A stretch of DNA of 64,000 bases, from the NCBI GenBank assembly GCA_029717555.1, contig JAMDHS010000042.1, positions 120,341 to 184,340 on the forward strand, written 5' to 3'. The notes under the pieces are model-generated. The model was given only the letters and a program-made list of their open reading frames with translations, was not told the DNA's origin and searched no databases. Position numbers and translations under genes: made by a program. Of this stretch, positions 9,672 through 21,797 are shown piece by piece. This DNA is from Peribolospora baueri (Eukaryota > Basidiomycota > Peribolosporomycetes > Peribolosporales > Peribolosporaceae). Position 1 is the stretch's first letter; each line of letters starts with the position of its first letter.

Positions 9672-12600
9672 ATGGACCGGTACGTTATCGAAATGTGGTT
9701 ACAACGTGATCATAAAGTAGATCTTCCAAATCGACCCCTTCCCCGGACGACAGACTGATTGCCGCAGCACGCCGATCGACTGAGGCGTCCACCGACCCGG
9801 ACACACACTCAAAGGATCAGCCTCACAGACGGACGACACGCACCTCTCAAATTCTGTAGACCTCCTCAGCTCGACTCGTGACAAGCTGTCGCCACCAAAG
9901 TTCCCGTACGTCCCATCGAAGGTCCCTCAAGGCGCGCTGCCCCCGGGCGCGTCTTCTGGCGACGGTCGCGCGGCGGTCACGTCGCCGTCACCACCCACCC
10001 CGGGTCCAGCTAATACAGCAGGTTCCGGATCAGGCTCAGGGTCGGGGTGGTCTGCAAGCCTGAGCAGCTTTGGTCTTGATGGGCTGACGGGATGGCAGCC
10101 TAGTAGAGGCAAGGGTTTTGGGAACTTGACGCTCAATAGGAGCGCGATCGGGCACAGCAAGGATGATTCGTTAACCGCCTTGCAGCGGAGCGAGGCCCTC
10201 CTCGCCCAAGCTGCGTCGAGGACCTCGTCGGGCGATCTGAGTCGAAGGAGAAGCTTCAGCCTCACAAAGGGACACGATGTACAAGAGGGCTCGGAAGGAG
10301 CAGAGGGAAAGGACAGGACGGTTGAAAGCACTCCTGGAGGGAGTTTGGTTTCTGATCACCAGTCCGGTGGTCTTCCGGATATCGCAAGGCTCTCTGTCGC
10401 GGCATGGGGAGACGGTTCTCGGTTGGACCGAGGTCTGTGGTGGGACGAGGGCTTGCACATCTAGTAAGCCATGCTTTTGCGCACTTGCCGGCTACCCGCA
10501 TCCTGCTCAACCCATCCTCTCTGTGACATCCCTGTTTATCTGCAGCGACGATCCTCGAAGACCTTTCGCCTTGCCGCCGGAAGCTTCTCATTCCTTGGAC
10601 GTATCTTCGACCCGAACTCCACCTTCTTACTTTTCAGACCCCGTGTCACAGTTTCGAGCGGTGCACGCTTTCCCCGCCTACCTATCGGGACCTTCTCTTG
10701 CCGGTCAGCGATCAGATCTCGCTCGGGAGGTGGCCCGAAGAGGCATCGACCCTCCGAGCGCGGCGACCTCAGGTACGAACACACCGCTTAAGCGAGCAGA
10801 ATCTCCCCCGAGCAGGGTGGATTCACTTGGTGGTCCCGGTATCGGCGTCGTCGGACAACTTCCTGATTTTTGGGAACGAGAGCGATCGGGCTCCCCAGAA
10901 AGGCCGGGAACACCCGCTGGGGCTGACCCGACTTATGTCGGCAGTACGGCAGTGGTACCGCCACGACGACCCCCGTCGCGCCAATTACGGCGATCTCCAC
11001 CAGAGATGGAGACGTCGACGAGACGGAATGCCTCGACATTTGTCACCATCGGGCCTACGCCACTACCGGCGACAACCACCATCTCTCATATCGATCCTTC
11101 GGCTAGTTATGCCACTGTTTTAAGCAACGTAACTCGGGATGGGTCTCGCAGGCCGGGAAGAAGCGGAGGGATTCCGCACGGGGACGACCCGGCAGGCCAG
11201 AGAGCGGCATTGACGAGCCTGGATCGTCTCAATAACGGTTCCGGCCTCGTCGTCGTGGCCGGGCAACGTGTGCTCAAACTGTTCAAATTAGCTGAGCGCC
11301 CGGCAAGGCCTACCTCTGTCTATACCGTCAGCACCGAGCTGGACGCCGGCGACGCATACTTGGACGCTGAAGGAGCAGCGGGAATGGAGGCAGAGGACTA
11401 CGATAGTACGGTGAGGTACTGGGAGGAGACTATGGATCTGCGGAAGAAGTCAACTTTGGCTCTTGGATATGCTGCCAATGACGTTAGGGCTGGCTTCGGC
11501 AGTGAGTACCGCCATTCTGTGTCTGCAAGACCATGACAGTGTGTCTTCGCTACGTGATAACGATCCTGCTGATTTGGTGGCGTGAACGATCTGACCGTTG
11601 CATCCGCTTTGTTTGGCCGGTCGAATGACGTTTTGCTCGCAGGATTCGCTGGAAAGGTCGCCGTGGCTTGCGTCAACGGTGGCGTGGTGCTCTGGGACGT
11701 GGGAAAGGGGGGTGCATCAAAGTTGGAAAGAGTCATATTTGAACACCATCGCTCAGTGAACAAAGTCGCGATGACGCCGCTTCAGGACCAATGGCTGCTG
11801 AGCGCCTCCCAGGACGGCACGGCTAAGCTTTGGGTGCGTTATGAACAGGGTTTCCGTTTCACGCTTGCATATCTACTGCCGAGTCTAATGTTCGAATTGC
11901 CTTTCGCAAAAATTCAGGATATACGTTCCGCCGAAACATGTCGCCTGTCTCTCAATCACTCATCCGATCCCCTGCGCAACGTCATCTTCTCGCCTTCTTC
12001 CTCGGTACATGTCGTGTGTGCCTTGGAGAGCGGCGCAATAGCCCGTTGGGACCTCCGCCAAGGTTCAAAAGGTTTGTTGGATCGCTTACCCGTCGCTCAT
12101 GCGGGAGGAGCCCTGGCCCTGGACTGGAGGACCGGTGAAAATGCTGACCGTGAATGGTTAGCGACGGGTGGCATGGACCGCACGGTCAAGGTGGGTACCC
12201 GACATGAGAGATTAGGCCTCTTTATTTCACTTCGCTAAAACATAATGTTTTTTTTTTCGTCCTGCCTGCAGATTTGGGACACCACTACGCCGCATCTCTC
12301 TCCACATCCCGTCCACGTCATACACGCCCCTCTTGCTGTCGCTCGCGTTGTTTGGCGGCCAGGGTTCGACTGTGAACTCGCGACCATCTCTCAAAGTTCC
12401 GCCTCCAGCGGATTCGGCTCTGTGACGCCTTCAGTGAAGTCGGGCCACGTCGATGAGCCCGGTAGGGAGATGGACAAGTTTGGCGAAGGCGTGACTGTGT
12501 GGGACGTTAGGCGAGGTTTTGTACCCAAATACATCATCGAAGGCGGAGAGCCGGGTGCTGCAGGTGAGTGGTTCTCTTGCCGTCCATGTGGGGAACAAAC

Positions 12601-15480
12601 CCTGATATCGTTGCCCTTCTAGGCCTCCTGTGGTCTGACTCGCAGAAACTCGTCGTCGCCCATCGCTCCTCCCTTCTGGCGGAATTGGACGTAAGTTCGC
12701 ACTCTCGTAGTCTCGACTGCTTGTCCCGCACAGGGCTCTCTTTCTCCCCTTCTTCGGAGCTCGCCTTCGCTATCGACCGCTGGGTTTCGGGAGAGATCCC
12801 CTTCGACGACTTGCTACCGGAGGTACAGCAGCGGCGTGAGCAGCTTGGCTTGTCCAGAAAGGCTGTCGGAGATCGAAATTTCGTCCCGCAACAAACCCTG
12901 GGCCAATGCAATGTCCCGCTCTTTGACCGGGACGAGTTTGTTTTCCTCGCTGAGAACTATCTCATCGGTAACAATGTTCGGGGTGAGGTCTTTGATCTGA
13001 AGACTATGTGTGAACACAATGCGAAGGTGAGTCAGTCCATACGTAGAAAGGATTGCATTGAGCGACGACGTTGACATTGAACTTGTCGCTCCCCTTTCGT
13101 CCTCAGATGGCCTGGATAGTGGGCAGAGACCGTGCGGCATCCACTTGGAGAATCATCTGGGACATTCTGGCGAACGAGGAGGAGATGTCCAGCAGCTCAG
13201 AGAGCAGCTTCGCTTTATCCGACGACGACTACGAGGAAGACGCTTTGCAGCAGAGTGTCGGACGCGCCGTCTGCTCTCAAGGCCTGCCTTCCACATTGAA
13301 AGACGGTTTCAGATACACCTCTTCCCACCCTGTCACCGGTATGCAACTGTCGAAAGCAAGCCCACTGGTACGAGCACGAGATGCAGATCTCGGTCTTGGC
13401 GGCCGTCCGCCGAGCAGTAGCAACGGTTCCGGCTCTAGGTCCACCTCAAGGTCTCCCTCAGGCGTCAACTCACCGCGTACAGGAGCCGTCGAAGTTTCAC
13501 GGCCGCCCACTACGTCAATCTCCAGTCGTGCCTCGTTGCCTCGTTCGCCGGTGCCCGAAAGCCCATCCACAGGTTTGTGGACGCCGCGCATGCGGCTGAC
13601 CGGTCACCCGAGCTCCAAGATGAACAGCAGCGAGATAGCTTGGGGAAGTCATTCAGACTCGGATGAAGGCGACTCGTCCGATGAAGACAACCCCGGCTCG
13701 ACCACGGAGGGCGTGCTCCACCGAAGTGTGCAGGGCCTTGCAGGCAGCGACGTCAGTCAGAGGCGAAGCGCGGTCAGCCCTCGAAGTAGCACCCACCACT
13801 TGGGGTCCCCATCCATACCTCAAGGCAAGACGAATCTGAGCATGAGTTTGACCAGCCTCAAGCCTGGTCCGACTTTCGTTCATGCTCAGAGCTCAAAGCT
13901 CAACGATAGGGCCAAGCGAGGCAGCCGCACAAGTGGAAAGGCGATCGGATTGGGGCTGGATGGGCCTCAGTATCTGCAAGACGCCTTCATTTCGTCTTCC
14001 GACTCACATTCTACTGCTGGCAGCACCGACAGCGCGTCCCTTCCTTCCGAGAGCGGTGATGAACTGGGACTTGAAGCGCTCCCAGCCCAAGCTTTCCCGC
14101 TTTCCACGTCGCAGATCCCACCGATGCATCTACCTCCCCTCGACAACAGCGGCCAGGTCTCGCGCCAGACCTCCCTCGCGTCTTTCCGTACCCCTCTTCC
14201 AACCGTCGAAGGCGGTGGCAGTAGCGGTCCACCTACGACACGACCGAGTCCTCTTCTAGACTCGGAAGAAGTGGCCCAGCGAAGCAATGATTGTCGCTCG
14301 AGCAAAGGAGGCTTGGAAGACAGCGGCGGAGACGTACCTGAGCTGTCTTTGCTTGGCCCTTCCTTGAGCTTGGCGTCTCCGAGTACTGTTAGGGGCACGG
14401 CGGGAAGGAGAGCGTCTGGCAAAGGCCACGGCGAATCGCCAAGCCCGGCTCGCCCAGATGGCAAATCGGTTGGCGGCACGAAGGGTAGCAGAGTGCATAT
14501 GCATAGTCTCAAAGGCAAGGCTCGGGGGCAGACTCGTCTCGATGGCGTGTTCGCAGCGGAAGAGCAAGCCTTGTCGGATCTTCTCAAGAAGAGCTTGTAT
14601 GACGCTCTCGAATATTGGGGGGACAAGGTGAGTCGTGTGTTGGTGGCGACTTTGGCGTGTCAGAGGTCTCCATTCAACGGCGTTTTCGCCCGTCTAATTT
14701 GTGCTGGCAGGGAGACGTCCAGATGTGCACTACTGTCTACCACGTCATCGGCGAGCATTTTCCCATAAACGAACAAAAGATGGAGAGAGTAACGCACGCC
14801 TATATCGGTGAGCGACAGATGACAGATCGAGTCGCCCGAGTTTGCTGCCCGCTAATCGACGCTCCTTTCAGATCTACTCGAGCGACTGCACCTTTGGCAC
14901 ACTGCTGCTGAAGTCCGGAAAAGCTCGCCGATTGAGTCGGTACGCGCGCTCGGACAGGTGAGTTGCCATCCGGTCGGCGGTACGATCTTGGTCCGGATTC
15001 CCACCAATGACCTGCCATCGTTTTCGCACAGATTGACACGACGCACGTCTTGGCGTGTATGTACTGTTCCAAGCCGTTGAGCCAGCCGTATCGTTCTGCT
15101 GCAGAGATTGGCGCTGGAGCGGAAGGCGGATGGTGGTGGTGTGGCAGGTGCAACCGACCGACGGCGACTTGTAGCATCTGGTGAGTCCTCTGACCTTATG
15201 ATCTACCATTGAGGCGCGCTCAGTCGCCTTCCCTTCCTCTTCCCTCGTCCGTAGTCACGCGCCAACGAAGACGATGGAGGTGTTTTGCGAAGGATGCCGA
15301 CACGGCGCCTGTCAGCTGTGCTTCTCGGCCTATTGCGAAGGAGAAGAGGAGGTCAATGAACGCGGGAAAGCCGAACGCATCGTCGGCGGGGTGGAGTGTC
15401 CCACGGGTTGCGGTCATTACTGCCCGTCCGCTACCGTCGGTTTTGCCTTGGAGCGGGCCTACAAAGGACAGACTCCTTAA
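9672..15480 (+). CDS. RTC1: Rtc1/Sea2 (WDR24), SEACAT/GATOR2 subunit
   Basis: WD40-RING protein of the vacuolar SEACAT (GATOR2) complex that relays amino-acid sufficiency to TORC1. Twelve exons: 9672-9679, 9870-10463, 10546-11501, 11577-11833, 11918-12190, 12272-12563, 12623-13026, 13107-14627, 14711-14807, 14872-14957, 15032-15180, 15255-15480, about 1620 residues. A disordered Ser/Pro-rich N-terminus (about 480 residues) precedes WD repeats (GLVVVAGQRVLKLFKLAE, HRSVNKVAM-WLLSASQDGTAKLW, WLATGGMDRTVKIWD, GVTVWDVRRG). Another long disordered stretch follows, then GDVQMCTTVYHVIG and the C-terminal zinc/RING region (CMYC, CGRC, CSIC, CEGCRHGACQLCF, CPTGCGHYC), as in WDR24. The first eight-base exon is tentative. 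The join of exons 3 and 4 needs a GT-TG intron (11502-11576). Confidence 0.9.
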
Positions 15481-15681
15481 TCGATTTGTTTGTTCTTTTT
15501 CTGCGCGCACTGTCGCGCCTTTTCGTGGAATGTACTTGTACGGGCCTGGCGTGCTACTATGAGCTCCTACTCGTTCGGAATATGGCGCTGTATAGTGCCT
15601 TTGAGGGTCTGAATCACGTCTGTTTGGAAGAATATAATTGAGGACATGTATAGGAAGGAACCGCTTACGTCAACAAGCAAG

Positions 15682-15752
15682 GCTTTAATGGGGTAGTGGT
15701 AACCTAGGACCTTGCCATGGTCCAGCCAGGGGTTCGATTCCCCTTTAAAGCA
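15682..15752 (+). tRNA. tRNA-Gly (anticodon GCC)
   Basis: A full cloverleaf can be drawn. Acceptor stem GCTTTAA pairs with TTAAAGC. The D stem is GGGT/ACCT with a seven-base loop. Anticodon stem GGACC/GGTCC encloses TTGCCAT (anticodon GCC at about 15713-15715). The variable loop has four bases, T stem AGGGG/CCCCT encloses TTCGATT, and the discriminator is A. It has no intron and no encoded CCA. A T-rich run begins directly after it (CTTTTTTCTATTTTT, about 15756), the expected RNA polymerase III terminator. It sits alone between RTC1 and RTF2. Confidence 0.96.
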
Positions 15753-15755
15753 ATC

Positions 15756-15770
15756 TTTTTTCTATTTTTC
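15756..15770 (+). terminator. RNA polymerase III terminator of tRNA-Gly
   Basis: A run of T residues (six, then five after CTA) follows the tRNA 3' end by a few bases. Runs of four or more T on the coding strand end Pol III transcription in fungi. Confidence 0.7.
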
Positions 15771-16013
15771 CGAATCTCCTCATTTAAGAGGGCTCTCTCA
15801 ACTTTTCCTATGCCATATTTGAAGCCCATCTCAATGGTTGTTTTCCTAGCTATCTTCCTGTGTATCTTTTCCCTTCCGCCTTCGTCAGGAAGAGTCCGCG
15901 CATTTTCTGCTGCGGCAACCTCCCCTTATAGCGGCACGCCGATCACTTTCAGTGCCGGATCTGCCAACGATCGCATCTACCACCATCTTGCCACATCCTT
16001 GCCCGAGTCAAAT

Positions 16014-17249
16014 ATGGTAAGGAAGTCCCTCATCTTAGGCTTTCACCTTCCCGTCGGCTTGTGGACACTCAGAGTTATCTGTCTTCTTCATCTTTTCAGG
16101 GTAATGACGGCGGCTCGATCCCCACGCGCATCGACCTCGTTCGCACCAAGGCAAAGTCGGAGGTGCTCGACAAGCGATCGGCTGTCGCTTACCTCTGGCT
16201 CTTCTGCTGCTTGTCCAAGCGGCTGCTTTCGGCTCCCGTAGTGAGCGATGCGCTAGGAAAGCTGTACAACAAGGAGGCTGTTTTGGAATGGATGGTGGAC
16301 AGGCGGAAGTATGGAGATGGCGACGTGGTGGCCGGCCATCTACGGGGGCTCAAGGTGCGCTGCAGGTCACCTGTCTAGAACTACGTGATAGGTTGGACGA
16401 GCAGAAGGATTGATCGTGGTATTATTTTTTGTTCCCCACGTTTAACAGGACACGACTGAGCTCAAGCTCACCCCCAACCCTACATACCGTCCGCCCTCCC
16501 CGAACGACGCCGACTCGGACAAGCTTTCCTCGCCTTTCATCTGCCCTCTCACTTTCAAACAGATGGACGGCAAGTACCGTTTCGTTTATCTTCTGCCTTG
16601 CGGCTGCACTTTCTCCGAAGCGGGCCTGAGACAGCTGCAGAGTGGCTCGACGGGCGCTGGCAAGCTGCCTACGCCACCAGCGGAGGAGGGTTCGGAGAAG
16701 GAGGGCAAGGTGCGGAGAGAGGACGCTGCAAAGGAGAAGGTGGCGTGTCCGCAGTGCGGGAAAAAGTACGACCCTCGGCTGTACGCAGACGGAGGGGACA
16801 TGGTGACCATCAATCCACCAAAGGAGGAGCAGTACAAGATGAGGGTGACGATGGAAGGGAGGCGAAAAGAGGAGAAAAAGCGGAAGAAGGAGAAGAAGGC
16901 GGCCACAAACGGCTCTTCCGCTGACAGAGCGGACGGGAAGAAGGAGGATACTCCCGTAGAGCCACCGGCGAAGAAGGCGCGCGCCCTTTCTTCTACGCCC
17001 GTCAGCTCTGGCGCATCGACTCCGACGCTCTCCTCCAACACCGCCGCAGGTTCAGTCGCGCGAAAAGTGGCGTCATCCATGGCGGCCTCAGCTGACGCGC
17101 AGAAGAAGGCGAGGATGGCGATGGGACAGGACGTCAAGAAGCCTGTGTCAGCGGCCATCGCCGATATCTACGGCTTGACGGAGGACGGCAAGAAGAAGCC
17201 GGACGTGCACAAGAACAATTTCCTCACGCGTTCCACCTTTACTAGGTAA
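16014..17249 (+). CDS. RTF2: Replication termination factor 2 (Rtf2)
   Basis: Rtf2-family protein with a C2HC2-type RING-like domain, known in fission yeast for fork stalling at RTS1 and in other systems for removal at stalled forks and splicing effects. Three exons: 16014-16016 (the ATG alone), 16100-16354 and 16449-17249, 352 residues. It begins MGNDGGSIPTRIDLVRTK, the nearly invariant Rtf2 start. It then shows LYNKEAVLEWM and HLRGLKD, and the RING-like parts FICPLTFKQMDGK, YLLPCGCTFSE and KVACPQCGKKYDP. The tail (after about residue 230) is Lys/Glu-rich and then Ser/Ala-rich, likely nuclear-targeting and disordered. The intron directly after the start codon explains why the N-terminus has no ATG in frame. 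Confidence 0.95.
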
Positions 17250-17446
17250 ACTGGCAACGTCGCCGGTGCTGCTTTTCGACTCATGTATTTCTATTCCTGC
17301 GCTTCATGGATGTCTCGCTGAGCTTTGCATTCTTTTGGGGAGCGGTGGTTACAATAGGGTGCAAATCACAACTGTGATGATAATCTAATTTCCTGGTAGC
17401 CGACCCTTGCTTCACATTGAGCGCTGCTGATTTACTGACTTACAAA

Positions 17447-20400
17447 TCAGCCTTCCTCCGCGTCTTCGGCATCGCCTTCTCCGCGAAAGGGTAGTACTTC
17501 TAGCCGAGGATGAAATTTTACGAGGCTCACCGCCCGAAAGAGGCACGGCCGACTATCCACCATGCCTCCGGAGATGGAGCCCCCGCGCCAGTGCATCGCT
17601 CCATAGGGCACCGTACCGACACCAAGACAGTAGACGCTCTTTCCGTGCGCGTTGCCCCCTGACCGGCCCGGGCGCCAGGCCGGATCGATTCGGAAGGGGG
17701 GGCTACCGGAGCTCGCCACCACGCCGCGGAGTCCTACGCTGCTTGACTCATGCTTCTCGGCGGCCGCGCCCGCTGTGGCTGTTGGGTGGAAAGACTGAGG
17801 CAAGAGAGGTTCCAGTGGCGGCGTTCCGCCCCTGCGAAGGGAGTCGCGCCGGACGGTGCGTGTGGGGTTGACGGAGCGCAATTGCTTGAACCAGGTGCAG
17901 AAGATGGAGAACGAAAAGCCGAGGCCGTCGGTCAGGAGGACTTGCAACGCGAGTAGAGGGGCGGACATGGCGACGCCGACGGAGAGTAGGATGGGCAGGA
18001 TCGTCGGCGGCGTGATGCTGCTCGGGGTCGTGAGCGCGAAAACGATGTAAGGAAGGGACATAATCTAGGGAGAGGGGGGAGGACGAAAAGTCGTCAGCGA
18101 CCAAAAAAAAAAAAAAAAAAAGTGAAAGCGCCAAGTGCTCACGTAAAGCAACCAAACGCTTGCAACGTAGTACCCCATCCTTAACATTGCCGCCAACGCT
18201 TCCTTCCTACTCAGTTCTCCATCCCCAACGGCGACCGGACTACGGCTTGCATCGGCAATGAGGCTTCCGGGGCCTGTATTCCATCCGTTGACGGTGTCAG
18301 CACAGGGTGCAGAAGAAGACGCTAAAGTCAAGGCAGCCTTCCTCCGACTGTTCCTCGAACCTCGCTCAGCTTCGGCTGACGAGACGCTGACGAGCCGGAG
18401 CGGTCGTGGTCCGGCACCAATGCTGCTGGCTGCCCTAGATCTGTCGTGGCTGCGCAGGGTATGTCCGCGCGGATAATCACCCTCAACCCTGCCTTCTCCT
18501 CCACCTCCGGCCGACCTCCACGACGGAAAAGGAAGGACGTTGGCGTCGGTGGAGATTCGCGGCTTGGTGTTCGCAATAGGAGGCAATGGTTTGTCCAGGT
18601 TCGGGCATACGTTGGCGTCCGCCCACGCATTCATACGAGAGGTCAGCGCAGCCGAAAATGTGTCCGACAAAGGGGATGGAGAACACGAAGAGGAGGACAA
18701 GGATGACTCGTCTTCGAGAAGATTGAGGGCCGACGTGATATCGATGCGGGGGACGCAAAGGGCTTCGTTGTTTGAGTGTGGGTGCACGCGTTCGTGCGCA
18801 TGCGCTTCTTGTCTTTGTATGGGGCGAGGCCTATTCCCGTCGCAACAGGAGACGAGCCCGCCCGTATTCTCCGGAAATCGTGTCGTTTTTTCGACATGTC
18901 CGATGCGATTCTCAGAAGATGCTCGGAGCTTGTTACGAGAGATGTCCTGCCGTATAGGGCCGGGAGCGGGCTGAATACGAGGGACGTATACGGCTGAGGC
19001 GGAGGACGGTGTGCAGCTAAGATCGGCGTGGCCGGAGGAGGAAGATACGCCTGCATCTCTGTCCTCTCGCAATTCAGCGACGTCATCTACACCAGCGGCA
19101 CCATGTCGATCGGGACCTTCACCTTCCATCACGACATCAAGGACGCCTCCGCGCAGCTCATCTGGAAAGCTTTTGGCGGGCACGTCGAGTCCGAGCCTTC
19201 CAGGGTCATCGACGCCGTTTCCGAACGTGCCAGCGTGAGAAGCGTAGCCCGAGGACCCTCCAGAGTTGCGCCTCGTCCGGAACCCGCTGCTGGCGAGTTT
19301 GTGGGTGAGCTGACTGAGCTTGCTGAGCGTTCGAAGCCGCGGTTGGGCCCCATTTACTGGAGTCATCGGGAAGGAGGGAGCGGTGTGGAAAGTCTGGTTT
19401 CCTGCTCCACCGTTGCCGTCGGTGTCGCATCCGCTTGACGAGGAAAGTAGATCAGACTGAATACCTCTCTCGTCCCGAGCTGATGTTGCACTTGGAAGGG
19501 AGGAGGTCGAGTGATCGAGAATCTCGTTCGTCCCGAGCACATGTTGAAACGCCAAGCGCTCTTTTTCATCGTTCTCAGTGATGACTTTGACACCTTCACC
19601 ATTAGACTTGTTTGAAAGTGGAGGAAGGGCAGCGTCGACGTAGCTTTCCTCGTCCAAGACAACGTCGGGAGAGGGAGAGAACGAGACATTGCACCCCGCA
19701 AGTGAAGCCTGCGAGCGCGAGCGCTTGGCCTTGTCAATGAAATTGCTGGTGGTCGAACCTCGTACATCACTCGTCAAATACGACGAAGCTAGAGTGGGCT
19801 TGTTCTTGCCCCGCGGCATAGTATCCTGAGTGGGTTCCGGATTAGCCCTGGGAGAAGTCGAGTGACGAATGACGCCGCTCTTCTCTAGCGCGGCCTGCAG
19901 AAGCAAGTACTTGCGCTCGTCCACCTGGAAGACCCCGGTGGTGGCGGATTTCATGACTTGGTGCCCGTGCGTGGCGTCCGTGCCTGCGTCCGTCGAAAAT
20001 GGGAGCTTGGGCTGAAACTGAAACTGAAGGGGCTTGCGCTCGCCCACTTCGCCGATAGCACTGCTCCGCCAGGAAGAGAACTGCTGCGCTTTGGAGCACA
20101 CACCACCTGCCCCAGAGCCAGACCCGGATCCCGTGCCGCTGGGGAAGCCGAACGAAGGCCCTCTTTCAGGAACGCTGGAATAGTGGGAGCGAGTTTTGCT
20201 GTTACTGGAGTTGTTGTAGTCGGAGGTGAAAATAGGCGAAGGACTCCGCGAAGGTGAGACGCTGCCGGGAATGTGAATGATGCTGCTGCTCGGAGCGGGA
20301 GACGGCGTTCCGTCGCGTGGATGTGGCAGGTTTCCCTCCTTTCGCCGCTCACGCAAGGAGAAACCGGTCGTCTTTGCCTTGCGCAGACTGTACCGAAAAT

Positions 20401-21797
20401 AGTACCCGGCGCTGTCAGCAGCGGTGTGCTGCAATCCGTTTACAGCAAAGTTTCCAAAGGGAGCATCGACCGGCTCCTCATCCGCTTCACGGCCTCGACC
20501 ACCTGTAGGACCAACGTGCGGCTCGTCGTCCCAAGCGATAGAGTACCCCGTAAGCGCGCTGGCGCGGTTTGTGCAAGCGCTGTACGAAGGCGTCAGCACC
20601 GTCCGATCACACGCGCCGCCGTCCTCAAGAGGGGTATAAGAAGCCTTCTGTTGCTGAGAGACTGTGTCCCACAAAGGCGTCGGAGAAGGCCATCGCGAAG
20701 GAGCCGGCGAGACGTAGAGAGAGGCGCCGAGAGGAGATGGTAGGATGGTGTGGTGGCAATATCTATCGTCGACCGCTGGGGCGGCGGTGGCTACTCGGGA
20801 AGGGAGAACAGACGGCCGAACTGGATTGGTCAGGTGCAGATGTCGGTGCTGGGGGAAGGTCATGACAGACGACCAAGTTAGCTTCGAAGAGCCGCGCATG
20901 AGACAAGTTGGCCGGACAGGCCCGACTAACCTGCCATTGAGATCCATTATTGACACCACCGATTCTCGCCTGCGCCACGGCATTCAAAACGTATCCAAAG
21001 GCGCCGGTGATAATGATGAGAACAGCACCGCCATAAACGAGACAAGCCCTGAGCACGGCATCACTCGCGTCTTGGAGGCCCCTGCCCGTTTTGCCCCCTA
21101 CAGCGAATGCTGAGACCAGTATCCCCGTGAGCGACACGAAGATGGGGGGAAGCCAGAGCTTGTAGTCATATCGGCCGAGGTCGTCACGGTGGCCAAGGCA
21201 GATGTGGAGGAAAGTAAGGATAGACACGGAGAGAAGAACGGTGGGGCGGAGGGTGAGGACTAGGACGAGGCGAGCGGCGGTAAGGGCGGAGGCGTCTTGG
21301 AGAATGGGCGAATGGGGCACCGACGACGTAGACGGGGAAGTGAGAGTGGAAGCGAACGAGGATGAGGAGAGGTGGGCCGGGGTGGAGAGAGCATCGGAGG
21401 AGGAAGCAGTGAAGGAGAGCACGCTCCACGTCCATGCCCAGACGGCGATTTGATCCACGACGCTGAACCAGAGTTGGAAACGTTGGACTCTTCGAATGGG
21501 CCTGTCCTTGCGCATGGGGACCCACGTCGTGCTGGGCGTGTACCTGTAGTTGTAGCCAGAGCCGCCTCTTCTACGGGCTCCACCGTCACCGCCGCCGTCA
21601 TAAGCACCGGCCGTCCGTGCAGATGCGGTGGTGCCGGGTCGAAAACGAGTGGGAAAGAGAGCGAGGGCGCGCCGGAGAATGGGATGAGGTGGAAGAAGAA
21701 GCCAAATCGTCCGGACAATGACAAAAAAAGACGACATAAGAGAGAGGAAGGCAAAGCTAAGCGTTGCGGCGAGGAGGGTGGACGGCGAGGAGGTCAT
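17447..21797 (-). CDS. Uncharacterised seven-span membrane protein with giant cytosolic-type loop
   Basis: I do not recognise a named family. Three exons (21797-20931, 20848-18143, 18064-17447) give about 1396 residues with consistent phase. Five hydrophobic spans lie in exon 1: about residues 8-34, one containing DQIAVWAWTWSVLSF, LVLVLTLRPTVLLSVSI, LWLPPIFVSLTGILVSAF, and VYGGAVLIIITGAFGY. After span five a loop of nearly 900 residues (Ser/Pro-rich, low complexity, no motif I can name) fills exon 2. Two more spans straddle and follow the last junction (YYVASVWLLYIMSLPYIVFA and LPILLSVGVAMSAPLLAL), followed by a tail of about 160 residues. Seven spans with a huge loop between five and six recall fungal Gpr1-type nutrient receptors, but that is inference from layout only. 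The last intron holds a 19-base T run on the coding strand. Confidence 0.8.

Noticed and set aside
12690-12733. Short GTAAGT...CACAG intron candidate in RTC1
   Set aside because: It is 43-44 bases, shorter than the other introns, and removing it breaks the frame, whereas reading through keeps the frame.
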